From the NCBI RefSeq assembly GCF_002257665.1, contig NZ_MQWB01000001.1, positions 3,793,119 to 3,857,118 on the forward strand: a stretch of 64,000 bases of DNA, read 5' to 3'. Under the pieces are notes generated by a model, which did no database searches, was not told where the DNA came from, and saw nothing but the letters and a program-made list of their open reading frames with translations. This DNA comes from Rubricoccus marinus (lineage in GTDB: Bacteria; Bacteroidota; Rhodothermia; Rhodothermales; Rubricoccaceae). Positions 18,362-25,813 of this stretch are shown in pieces. The stretch's first letter is position 1. Each line of letters opens with the position of its first letter. The position numbers and the translations under genes were made by a program.

Positions 18362-18502
18362 AGATCCTGGCAGGCTCCGCTCCCTCCAGGAGCCTCTGAC
18401 GCCAGAGGCGGACGCGCCGCGCCGCATTCCCGGCCTTTTCGCGGCCCCACGCGGCCTCTGGCGGTTGATTTGGGTTCCCCATTTGAATAACCCCCTACCG
18501 AC

Positions 18503-18943
18503 ATGGAGCGCACGCTCGCCATCATCAAGCCCGACGCCGTCGCGGCCGGCCACGCAGGCAAGATCCTCGACCGCATCCTCCAGGAGGGCTTCGCCGTCCG
18601 CGCGATGAAGCTCGTCCAGCTCACGCCCGCTCAGGCCGAGGGCTTCTACGCCGTCCACGCCGAGCGCCCGTTCTTCGGCGAGCTCACGGAGTTCATGTCC
18701 AGCGCGCCCTGCATCCCGCTCGTCCTGGAGCGCGACGACGCCGTCGCCAAGTGGCGCGAGGTCATCGGCGCGACGAACCCCGCCGACGCTGAGGAGGGCA
18801 CCATCCGCAAGCAGTTCGCGACGAGCATGGGCGAGAACGCCGTGCACGGCTCGGACTCCGCCGAGAACGGCGTGAAGGAGGGCCGCTACTTCTTCCCCGA
18901 GAGCGTCATCGTCGCCAACGGCGCCGATGTGATCGACGCGTAG
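18503..18943 (+). CDS. ndk: nucleoside diphosphate kinase
   Basis: A 146-residue protein of the usual Ndk length. It begins [12 protein letters not shown], contains the RPFF and MSSAP segments and the active-site histidine H115 in [11 protein letters not shown], and ends with the NDK C-terminal EGRYFFPE motif. It transfers gamma-phosphate from ATP to nucleoside diphosphates through a phospho-histidine. It is followed by a clear hairpin terminator, so it probably forms its own unit or the end of one. Confidence 0.96.
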   Translation: MERTLAIIKPDAVAAGHAGKILDRILQEGFAVRAMKLVQLTPAQAEGFYAVHAERPFFGELTEFMSSAPCIPLVLERDDAVAKWREVIGATNPADAEEGTIRKQFATSMGENAVHGSDSAENGVKEGRYFFPESVIVANGADVIDA

Positions 18944-19013
18944 CGCCGCTGGCGTTCCGCACCGCTCTGCCTCTGGCGCCGGTCCCGATCCGGGGGCGCC
19001 AGAGTCCAAAGCA

Positions 19014-19050
19014 AGCGCCGGGGTCTCTCGCGAGGCTCCGGCGTTTCTGT
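19014..19050 (+). terminator. rho-independent terminator after ndk
   Basis: CGCCGGGGTC and GGCTCCGGCG (19016-19043) form a 10-bp stem with wobble pairs and an 8-nt loop, followed by TTTCTGTGT. Confidence 0.75.
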
Positions 19051-19109
19051 GTCCGGCTGGCCCGCCAGAGGCCCGGACGACGCATGAACAGGAGTCCCTC
19101 CGCTCCACT

Positions 19110-19745
19110 ATGCGCCTGCTCCTCCTCGCTCTTGTTCTCGCCGCCTCGCCCGTCCTCGCGCAGGACCCGGTGGGCTTCGGCTTCATGTTCCACGAGGACG
19201 CCGAGGGCTGGGTGATGGTGACCGGCATCGCGCCCGGTGGCGCCGCCGAGACCGCAGGGCTTCGGGCCGGCGACCTTCTCGTGACCGTCGCCGGGGACTC
19301 CGTGTTCGCCTCTGGCGCGCTGGACCAACTCCGCGCCGCGCGCGAGTCGCTGCCCGCGGCCGTCCGCGTCGCCAGAGGCGCCGACACGCTCGACCTCGCG
19401 CTCGGCGTCGCGCCCTACCGCCCGGCCGACCTGCTCCAGGCGTCCAACGCGACCCTCTGCCTCAGGGGCGACTGCTGGAACGGGACGGGCCTCTGGCGCC
19501 ATCCCAACGGCGACTGGTACGAAGGCACGTTCGTGGAGGGCGTCCGCGAGGGCGGGGGCGTCTTCACCCTCGCCGACGGCCGCATCTACTCCGGTGGCTA
19601 CGCCAGAGACCTCTTCCACGGCCGCGGCACCTACTTCTGGCCCGACGGCTCGCGCTGGACCGGCACCTTCCTGGACGACACGCCGCAGGCTCCGGGCGTC
19701 TACACCGACGAGCACGGCGTGAGCCGCCCCGGCCTCCCAGACTGA
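19110..19745 (+). CDS. exported PDZ and MORN-repeat protein
   Basis: A 211-residue protein. The signal peptide (residues 1-17, MRLLLLALVLAASPVLAQ) is followed by a PDZ domain at about 20-95, with the carboxylate-binding region in GIAPGGAAETAGLRAGDLLVTV. Three MORN-type repeats follow from about 125 (GTGLWRHPNGDWYEGTF, GGGVFTLADGRIYSGGY, GRGTYFWPDGSRWTGTF). PDZ with MORN suggests a periplasmic scaffold that binds a protein C-terminus. One MORN repeat carries GLWR encoded by the dispersed half-site. No enzymatic domain is present. Confidence 0.85.
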   Translation: MRLLLLALVLAASPVLAQDPVGFGFMFHEDAEGWVMVTGIAPGGAAETAGLRAGDLLVTVAGDSVFASGALDQLRAARESLPAAVRVARGADTLDLALGVAPYRPADLLQASNATLCLRGDCWNGTGLWRHPNGDWYEGTFVEGVREGGGVFTLADGRIYSGGYARDLFHGRGTYFWPDGSRWTGTFLDDTPQAPGVYTDEHGVSRPGLPD

Positions 19746-19880
19746 GCCCCTGGCGTGGTCTCGCGCGAGGCGCCGGAGCGCCTCTGGCGCCAGAGGCGGA
19801 GAACGATGACAGAGCACGGAGGCGGCGGCGCGTACGTTCTGGCGGCTCACCCACCCCGGCTCTCACCCCGCCGGACGCCT

Positions 19881-20795
19881 ATGTATTCCCACCCTTTCGC
19901 GCGAGCGCTGTCGCTCCTCGTGCTCCTCGCCGCGCTCGGCGCGTGCCAGGGCGAATCGTATTCCGAGTCCGACGTCGTCTCCTCTACGGAGATGACGGAA
20001 ATGGACGCCGCCGCGCCGCTCTCCAGCCCGGCCTCTGGCGCCAGCGGCGCCGTCCCGGTCATAGCGGTGCAGGACACGAGCGCGAGGCGCCGCGCGCCCG
20101 TCCTCATCCGCCGCGCCGACCTCCGCCTGCGCGTGGACGATTACGTGGAGGCCTCTGGCGCCGTGCCCGGCATCGTCGGCCGGTTCGACGCGTACCTCGC
20201 CGGCGAGCAGGAATCGCGCGAGTCCTACCGCGTGAGCAACACCTACACCATCCGCGTGGCCGCGGCGCAGTTCGACTCGCTGATGACGGCGCTGATGGAC
20301 CTCGCGGACGAGGTGGACTCCCGCAGCATAAACGTGGACGACGTGACCGAGGAGTACGTGGACGTGGAGGGCCGCCTGCGCGCCCGCCGCGCCGTGGAGG
20401 CGCAGTACGTCACGCTCCTCTCGCGCGCGAGCGACGTGGAAGAGGTCCTCGCCGTGCAGACCGCGCTTGCCGAGGTGCGCGAGGAGATCGAGAGCGCCGA
20501 GGGCCGCCTGCGCTTTCTCCGCGACCGCGCCGCGCTCAGCACCGTCACGCTCACGCTCTACGAGTCCTCGCCGACGGGCATCAGCGCCGGCCCCGGCTTT
20601 TTCAGCCGCCTCGCCGACGGCTTCGGCGACGGCTGGGAGGTCTTCCTTGGCTTCCTCGTCGGGATCGTGACGCTGTGGCCGTTCTGGATCGTGCTCGGCC
20701 TCGGCGTCTGGGCCTTCCGCCGCTGGCGCCAGAGGCACCCACGCACGCCGCGACGCCAGAGGCCTCTGGCGCGTCACGATGCGCCCGACGCATGA
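19881..20795 (+). CDS. DUF4349 domain lipoprotein
   Basis: A 304-residue lipoprotein with lipobox AALGAC at about residue 21. The body matches the DUF4349 pattern: RRADLRLRVDDY, a paired-helix region with RVAAAQFDSLMTAL, then DVTEEYVDVEGRLRARRAVEAQY and a coiled coil about LLSRASDVEEVLAVQTALAEVREEIESAEGRLRFLRDRAALSTVTLTL. A single transmembrane helix near 255-285 and a short basic tail follow. The function of the family is unknown. The start is the ATG at 19881, giving the signal peptide directly. Confidence 0.85.
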   Translation: MYSHPFARALSLLVLLAALGACQGESYSESDVVSSTEMTEMDAAAPLSSPASGASGAVPVIAVQDTSARRRAPVLIRRADLRLRVDDYVEASGAVPGIVGRFDAYLAGEQESRESYRVSNTYTIRVAAAQFDSLMTALMDLADEVDSRSINVDDVTEEYVDVEGRLRARRAVEAQYVTLLSRASDVEEVLAVQTALAEVREEIESAEGRLRFLRDRAALSTVTLTLYESSPTGISAGPGFFSRLADGFGDGWEVFLGFLVGIVTLWPFWIVLGLGVWAFRRWRQRHPRTPRRQRPLARHDAPDA

Positions 20796-20881
20796 CGCCA
20801 GAGGCCTGAGCCTCCCGTGATCTCGGGAGCCGAGCGCGGGGGCGCTGGGGGTAGACTCCCCGGCGAATCCCCCGCGCTCCC

Positions 20882-22249
20882 ATGCGTCCCTTTGCCCTCG
20901 CCGCCTTCGCCCTCGCCGGGTGCGCCACGGCGCAGCCCTCGCCAGAGGCCCCGCCCTCGGCCGATCTCGCCTCGCTCGTCGCCGACGCCCCGCACGAGTT
21001 CGCGGCCGTCCGCGGCGTGGCCGACACGACGCAGACCTACGGCTACGGCGATCTGCTCTCGCGCGAGACGCTCTACCGCGCGCCTCTGGCGGCCGACTCC
21101 GCCCGCGAGGCGCTCGTCACCGTCACGACGGACCCGGAAGGCCACGTGACCTCCAGCTACCGCGCGCGCTTCGGGCTCTCCACCTCGGAGCTCACCTACG
21201 ATCAGCGCGAGGAGCGCCAGGAGCGCATCAGCCGCAACGAGGCCACGCGCGACGCCATCGCGAGCGAGGTGACCACCGCGCTGCCCGGCTGGGAGTTGGA
21301 CAGCGGCCTCCTCTCGCGCCTCCGGGTGCTCGAATGCCCGGGTTTCTACGGCCGCCGTGTCGAGATCTCGACCGGCTCCGACGGCGTGACGGTGGACGTG
21401 CAGAGCGGCGAGCGCCCGTGCCTTCCCGAGACCTCGCGCGCCCTTCTCGCCGCCGCCGCCTCTGGCGATGTCGCCACCATCGAGGCGGCGCTCGACGCCG
21501 GGGCGCCGCTCGACGCCTCGGGCGACGAGACCGGCCTCTACAGCGGGAGCGCCCTCCTCACCGCCGCACGCGCGGGGCATGAGGACGCCGTCCGCCTGCT
21601 CCTCGCCAGAGGCGCCGACCCCAACGCGACCGACGCCGAAGGCTTCGCGCCACTCAACGTCGCCACGGCGGCGATCTCCCAGCTCCTGATCGACGCAGGC
21701 GCCGAGGTCAACGTCACGCAGGACTTCGCCAACCGCGCCCCGCTCCCCGGCGCCGCCATCGACGACGACCTGGAACGGATGCAGCTTCTCCTGGACGCTG
21801 GCGCCGACCCCGACGCGCAACTGCCGGTTCTGGAAAACCAGGGCGCGCTCCACTTCGCCGTCACCAACGGCTCCCCAGAGGCCGTCCGGATCTTGCTCGA
21901 CGCGGGCGCCAACCCCGACCTCCCGGACGCGCTGGGCTACACGCCGCTGCTCAACGCCGTCTCCGGCCGCAGCATGGACTCCGGCGTCGCCATCGAGATC
22001 GCCCAACTGCTGCTCGCCTCTGGCGCCGACGTCAACCGCGCCTCCAATGATTTCAACTCGTACGCGTGGACGCCGCTCATGGAGGCGGCACGCAACGGCG
22101 AGGCCGAGATCGTGCGGTTCCTGCTCGCCGTGGATGGCGTCGATCTGGGCGCGCGGAGCACGGAGGACGTGACCGCGCTCGGCGTCGCGCGCGGGGAAGG
22201 CCACGCCGAAGTCATCGCGCTGCTCGAAGCCGCGGGCGCGCCTGAGTAG
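20882..22249 (+). CDS. ankyrin-repeat lipoprotein
   Basis: A 455-residue exported protein with a short signal and lipobox ALAGC at about residue 14. An N-terminal domain (about 40-180) of TonB-like or energy-transducer-like appearance (LVTVTTDPEGHVTSSYRARFG) precedes ankyrin repeats from about 185 to the end. Recognisable units are LLAAAASGDVATIEAALDAG, LLTAARAGHEDAVRLLLARG, LHFAVTNGSPEAVRILLDAG and PLMEAARNGEAEIVRFLLA. It probably binds a periplasmic or outer-membrane partner. Several repeats contain ARGA/SPEA/ASGA codons derived from the half-site. Confidence 0.88.
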   Translation: MRPFALAAFALAGCATAQPSPEAPPSADLASLVADAPHEFAAVRGVADTTQTYGYGDLLSRETLYRAPLAADSAREALVTVTTDPEGHVTSSYRARFGLSTSELTYDQREERQERISRNEATRDAIASEVTTALPGWELDSGLLSRLRVLECPGFYGRRVEISTGSDGVTVDVQSGERPCLPETSRALLAAAASGDVATIEAALDAGAPLDASGDETGLYSGSALLTAARAGHEDAVRLLLARGADPNATDAEGFAPLNVATAAISQLLIDAGAEVNVTQDFANRAPLPGAAIDDDLERMQLLLDAGADPDAQLPVLENQGALHFAVTNGSPEAVRILLDAGANPDLPDALGYTPLLNAVSGRSMDSGVAIEIAQLLLASGADVNRASNDFNSYAWTPLMEAARNGEAEIVRFLLAVDGVDLGARSTEDVTALGVARGEGHAEVIALLEAAGAPE

Positions 22250-22260
22250 TCCGCCCGCGT

Positions 22261-22429
22261 GGCCTCTGGCGCTTTGGCTTCTGGCGCTTTGGCTTCTGGC
22301 GCTTTGGCTTCTGGCGCTTTGGCTTCTGGCGCTTTGGCTTCTGGCGCTTTGGCTTCTGGCGCTTTGGCTTCTGGCGCTTTGGCTTCTGGCGCTTTGGCTT
22401 CTGGCGCTTTGGCTTCTGGCGCCAGAGGC
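22261..22429 (+). repeat. 15-bp tandem array built from the dispersed half-site
   Basis: Ten exact or nearly exact units of GGCTTCTGGCGCTTT run from 22261 to 22410 (the first has GGCCTCT). They are capped by GGCTTCTGGCGCCAGAGGC, which restores the palindrome. Each unit contains a one-mismatch copy of the half-site (TTCTGGCG for CTCTGGCG). The array is intergenic; the 15-bp period keeps one frame open, but I see no gene in it. Confidence 0.95.
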
Positions 22430-22478
22430 GTCGGGCATCCCTGTGCTACCTCCCCCAAACAGCGCACCCTCCCCCAAC

Positions 22479-22570
22479 CGGTGTCATCGCGAGGAGCGCA
22501 GCGACGCGGCGATCTGGTTGGCTCGCGCTCGGCGTCACGAGATCGCCACGCTCCGCTCGCGATGACACCG
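22479..22570. repeat. long hairpin repeat, copy 1 (MITE/REP-like)
   Basis: The ends CGGTGTCATCGCGAG and CTCGCGATGACACCG are perfect inverted repeats. The interior arms (GCGGCGATCT and AGATCGCCACG) also pair, making a 92-bp imperfect hairpin. Copies 2 and 3 are at 23954 and 63924. No coding sequence is inside. Confidence 0.9.
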
Positions 22571-22602
22571 ATTGGAAGAGTGTTGTGCGTCCGGCCCGCG
22601 CA

Positions 22603-22620
22603 GCCTCTGGCGCCAGAGGC
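22603..22620. repeat. perfect 18-bp palindrome immediately after a stop codon
   Basis: Read on the minus strand, the aminotransferase TGA stop is followed with no gap by GCCTCTGGCGCCAGAGGC. Confidence 0.95.
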
Positions 22621-23817
22621 TCAGGCGAAGAAGGCCCGGAGGCGCCGGCAGGCGTCCTCCAGCACGTCCATCTCCTTGGCGTAGCAGAAGCGCAGGAAGT
22701 AGCGGCCGTCCTCGGGGGCGGCGAAAAACGAGTTGCCGGGCACGCAGCCCACGCCCGCCCCCTCGATAAGCGTCTGCGCCGCCTCGCTGTCGTCGGCGAA
22801 GCCGGGGCGGTCCGCCAGAGGCCGGAAGCCCGCGAGCACGTAGTAGGCGCCCTCGGGCGGAGTGACCTCGAAGCCGCAGGCCGCGAGCGTGTCGCACATC
22901 AGCGTCCGCTTGGCGGTGTAGTCCGCGAGCATCTCCGCGTAGTAGCTGTCCGGCATCGGCAGCGCGGCTTCCAGGCCGTACTGCAGCGGCGCGGGCGCGC
23001 AGATGTAGAGCAGGTCGTTGACGAGACCCATCTTCTGCGCCACGTCCACGCCAGAGGCCTCTGGCGGCGCGATGGCGTAGCCCAGCCGCCAGCCGGTCAT
23101 GTTGAACGTCTTGGAAAAGCCCGAGAGCGTGACCGTCCGCTCGGCCGCGCCAGGCATGGACGCCAGCGAGACGTGCTCGCGCCCGTCGTAGGTCATGTGC
23201 TCGTAGATCTCGTCGGTGATGCACCAGAGGTCGTGCCGCGTAGCGATCTCCAGCACGCCGGCCAGTTCCTCGCGCGTCCAGACCTTGCCCGTCGGGTTGG
23301 CCGGCGTGCAGATCAGGACGGCTTTCGTCTTCTCAGTCACCGCGGCCTCGACCGCCGCGAGGTCCACCGCCCAGGCCTCTTGCGCGCCGCCGGGCGGCGC
23401 CAGAGGGACGGCGACGGGCGTCACGCCGTGCAGCCGCAGGATGCCGCTGTGGTAGCCGTAGAACGGCTGGAACAGGATCACCTCGTCGCCGGCTTCGCAC
23501 AGCGCGAGGACCGTGCTCACGAACGCCCCCGTGCTGCCGACCGAGACGACGACCTGGCTCTCGTCGCAGTCGATCCCGTTGAACGTGCGGGCCTTTTCCG
23601 CGATGCTCTCGCGCAGCGGCTGGATGCCGTTGTAGGCCGTGTACAGCGAGCGCCCGGCGTCGATGGCGCGTTTGGCGCCCTCGCGGATCGCCTCTGGCGT
23701 GGGCTGGTCGCAGATGCCCTGGCCGAGGTTCACGCCGCCATGCTCGTTGACGGCGAACGTGATGGCGCGGATGTCGGACTGTCGGAGGGCGTCGGTGCGC
23801 GAGGCGAGCGGCTTCAT
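22621..23817 (-). CDS. pyridoxal-phosphate-dependent aminotransferase, class I/II
   Basis: A 398-residue fold-type I aminotransferase. Visible motifs are VNLGQGICDQPTPEAI (N-terminal arm), LYTAYNGIQPLRESIAE, the cofactor-contact region VSVGSTGAF, CTPANPTGKVW (Asn binding PLP), DEIYEHMTYDG (Asp/Tyr) and the Schiff-base lysine in SGFSKTFNMTGWRLGY. The C-terminal GNSFF...YFLRFCYAK contains the substrate-carboxylate Arg. It most resembles aspartate/methionine/kynurenine-type enzymes; the exact substrate is not decidable. A TACCTTCG element lies 22 bp upstream of the ATG. Confidence 0.93.
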   Translation of the reverse strand: MKPLASRTDALRQSDIRAITFAVNEHGGVNLGQGICDQPTPEAIREGAKRAIDAGRSLYTAYNGIQPLRESIAEKARTFNGIDCDESQVVVSVGSTGAFVSTVLALCEAGDEVILFQPFYGYHSGILRLHGVTPVAVPLAPPGGAQEAWAVDLAAVEAAVTEKTKAVLICTPANPTGKVWTREELAGVLEIATRHDLWCITDEIYEHMTYDGREHVSLASMPGAAERTVTLSGFSKTFNMTGWRLGYAIAPPEASGVDVAQKMGLVNDLLYICAPAPLQYGLEAALPMPDSYYAEMLADYTAKRTLMCDTLAACGFEVTPPEGAYYVLAGFRPLADRPGFADDSEAAQTLIEGAGVGCVPGNSFFAAPEDGRYFLRFCYAKEMDVLEDACRRLRAFFA

Positions 23818-23839
23818 GCGGGGGGGCGTTGTGTTTCCA

Positions 23840-23847
23840 CGAAGGTA
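23840..23847 (-). promoter_or_regulatory. candidate -7 element of the aminotransferase gene
   Basis: TACCTTCG on the minus strand, lying 4 bp downstream of the perfect palindrome at 23852-23869. The palindrome would thus occupy the core promoter spacer. Confidence 0.4.
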
Positions 23848-23953
23848 CCGGGCCTCTGGCGCCAGAGGCCGGAGCCGCCAAGGGAGGCGACGCCAGAGGC
23901 TTAGACATCCAGAGGGCTAGACATGGAGTTGCATACGCCTCCACTACTCCAGT

Positions 23954-24040
23954 GTGTCATCGCGAGCGGAGCGTGGCGATCCCGCGCACCCGAGCGCGGA
24001 CCAGCAGATCGCCGCGTCGCTGCGCTCCTCGCGATGACAC
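23954..24040. repeat. long hairpin repeat, copy 2
   Basis: The ends GTGTCATCGCGAG and CTCGCGATGACAC enclose an interior diverged from copy 1 (CCCGCGCACCCGAGCGCGG loop) but with the same arms. It is 87 bp long and intergenic. Confidence 0.88.
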
Positions 24041-24179
24041 CAGTTGGGAAGGCCTCTGGCGCCGGGGGCGGGGCCGCCGGGGGCCGTGTCACGCGAAGGC
24101 GACGGATGCGGCCTCTGGCGGTCCTCGGATACCAAACCGATCGGTTCCAGCGTCTTCCCCGCTCACCTCCCCCGACCCC

Positions 24180-25616
24180 ATGCGCCTTCTCCTCCCGGCT
24201 CTCGCCCTTCTGCTCGCCATGCCCGCGCGTGCCCAATCGCCCGTCGTCTCCACGCCCGAGCAGCGCGAGGCGGTCTCCCTCACAGTTTACAACGGCGGCT
24301 TCGGCATCGTGCGCGAGGTGCGGCCGCTGGCGCTCGCCAGAGGCGTCAACGCCGTACGCTTCGAGGGCGTCCCGGCGCAGATCAACCCGGCGAGCCTCTC
24401 GCTGGCCTCGCTCTCCAACCCCGGGAGCCTGAGCGTGCTGGAGCAGAACTACCAGTACAACCTCATCGGCACGAACAGCGTGCTGGACGCGGCGGTCGGG
24501 CAGCGCGTGCGGATTGTGCGCGACATCGGCGACCGGACCATCGCGGAAGAGGGCGTGCTGATCTCGCAGCCCAACCAGGGCCGCATCATCCGCCTGGACG
24601 ACGGCCGCGTGCTCGTCAACCCCGAGGGCACCATCGAGCTGCTGACGCTGCCCGAAGGCCTCCTCTCGCGCCCCTCGCTCCTCTGGCGCCTGGACTCCGA
24701 GCGCGCGGGCACGCAGCGCGTGGAGGCGCGGTACATGACCGAAGGCATCGGCTGGAAAGCCGACTACGTGGCCGTCGTCAACGAAGCCGAGACGGGCCTG
24801 GACCTCACCGGCTGGGTGACCATCAACAACCAGAGCGGCGCGACCTACACCGACGCCAGCCTCCAACTCATCGCGGGCGACGTGCGCCGCGTGCAACCGC
24901 AGATGAACTTCCGCGGGGGGCGGGCTGCCGATGTGATGTACGAAGCGCAAGCTGTGAGCGCCGCGCCGCAAGAGGAGGCCTTTTTCGAGTACCACCTCTA
25001 CACGTTCCCCCTCCCGACGACCATCGCAGAGCGCGAGACCAAGCAGCTCGAACTTCTCGCGGCGCAAGAGGCCGGCACGCAGCGCCGCCTCATCTTCGAC
25101 GGCGCGGGCAGCTACTTCCCGTTCTACCGCGCGCCGCGTCCCGGTGCGGGCGGCGCGACGAATGAGATGGCTGCGGCGGTCGTGCTGGAGGTCGAGAACT
25201 CGGAGGCCAACAACATGGGGATGCCGCTTCCCGAGGGCATCGTGCGGGTTTACAAGGAGGACAGCCGGGGCAACCTCCAGTTCTTGGGCGAGGACCAGAT
25301 CCAGCACACGGCCCGCAACGAGACCGTCCGCCTCTACGTCGGCGACGCGTTCGATGTGGTCGGCACGCGGCGCGAGGTCGAGAACAAGCGGATCTCCAAC
25401 CGCGTGCGCGAGATCACGGTCGAAGTCGAGGTCCGCAACCGCAAAGAGGTGCCTGCCACGGTCGACATCGTGGAGCGCGTGTTCTACGGCGACTGGGAGA
25501 TCACGCAGTCCACGGTCCCGAGCGAGAAGATCGACGCGCGCACAGCGCAGTTCACCGTCACGCTCGGCCCCGACGAGACGCAGACGGTCCGCTACACCGC
25601 CCGCTTCCGCGGGTAG
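24180..25616 (+). CDS. exported DUF4139 domain protein
   Basis: A 478-residue exported protein with signal peptide MRLLLPALALLLAMPARAQ. The DUF4139 (mucoidy-inhibitor-like) architecture is clear: VSLTVYNGGFGIVREVRPL at the N-terminus, EARYMTEGIGWKADYVAVVNEAETGLDLTGWVTINNQSGATYTDA in the centre, and a C-terminal beta domain (VENKRISNRVREITVEVEVRNRKEVPATVDIVERVFYGDWEI). Its role is unknown but outer-envelope-associated in relatives. The TAG stop overlaps the first base of a GCCTCTGGCG half-site. Confidence 0.9.
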   Translation: MRLLLPALALLLAMPARAQSPVVSTPEQREAVSLTVYNGGFGIVREVRPLALARGVNAVRFEGVPAQINPASLSLASLSNPGSLSVLEQNYQYNLIGTNSVLDAAVGQRVRIVRDIGDRTIAEEGVLISQPNQGRIIRLDDGRVLVNPEGTIELLTLPEGLLSRPSLLWRLDSERAGTQRVEARYMTEGIGWKADYVAVVNEAETGLDLTGWVTINNQSGATYTDASLQLIAGDVRRVQPQMNFRGGRAADVMYEAQAVSAAPQEEAFFEYHLYTFPLPTTIAERETKQLELLAAQEAGTQRRLIFDGAGSYFPFYRAPRPGAGGATNEMAAAVVLEVENSEANNMGMPLPEGIVRVYKEDSRGNLQFLGEDQIQHTARNETVRLYVGDAFDVVGTRREVENKRISNRVREITVEVEVRNRKEVPATVDIVERVFYGDWEITQSTVPSEKIDARTAQFTVTLGPDETQTVRYTARFRG

Positions 25617-25813
25617 CCTCTGGCGAAAGCCACGCCTCCGATGAGGCCCCGCGCCCTGGCGCACCCCGTCATCCGGCCTCTGGCGACTGCGCCAGAGGCC
25701 GGATTCGTGCAGGGCTCGGCGCACGAGACGGTCCGCGCCGCGGATGGTGACGCCAGAGGCTTCGCGTCGTATCGTGCGCGCCTCTTGCGGACGGCCGCTT
25801 CTCCTCTTCTCGC

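Noticed and set aside
22261-22429. Possible CRISPR array or repeat-protein gene
   Set aside because: The units are contiguous 15-mers without spacers, there are no cas genes, and the open frame is only a result of the period being a multiple of three.
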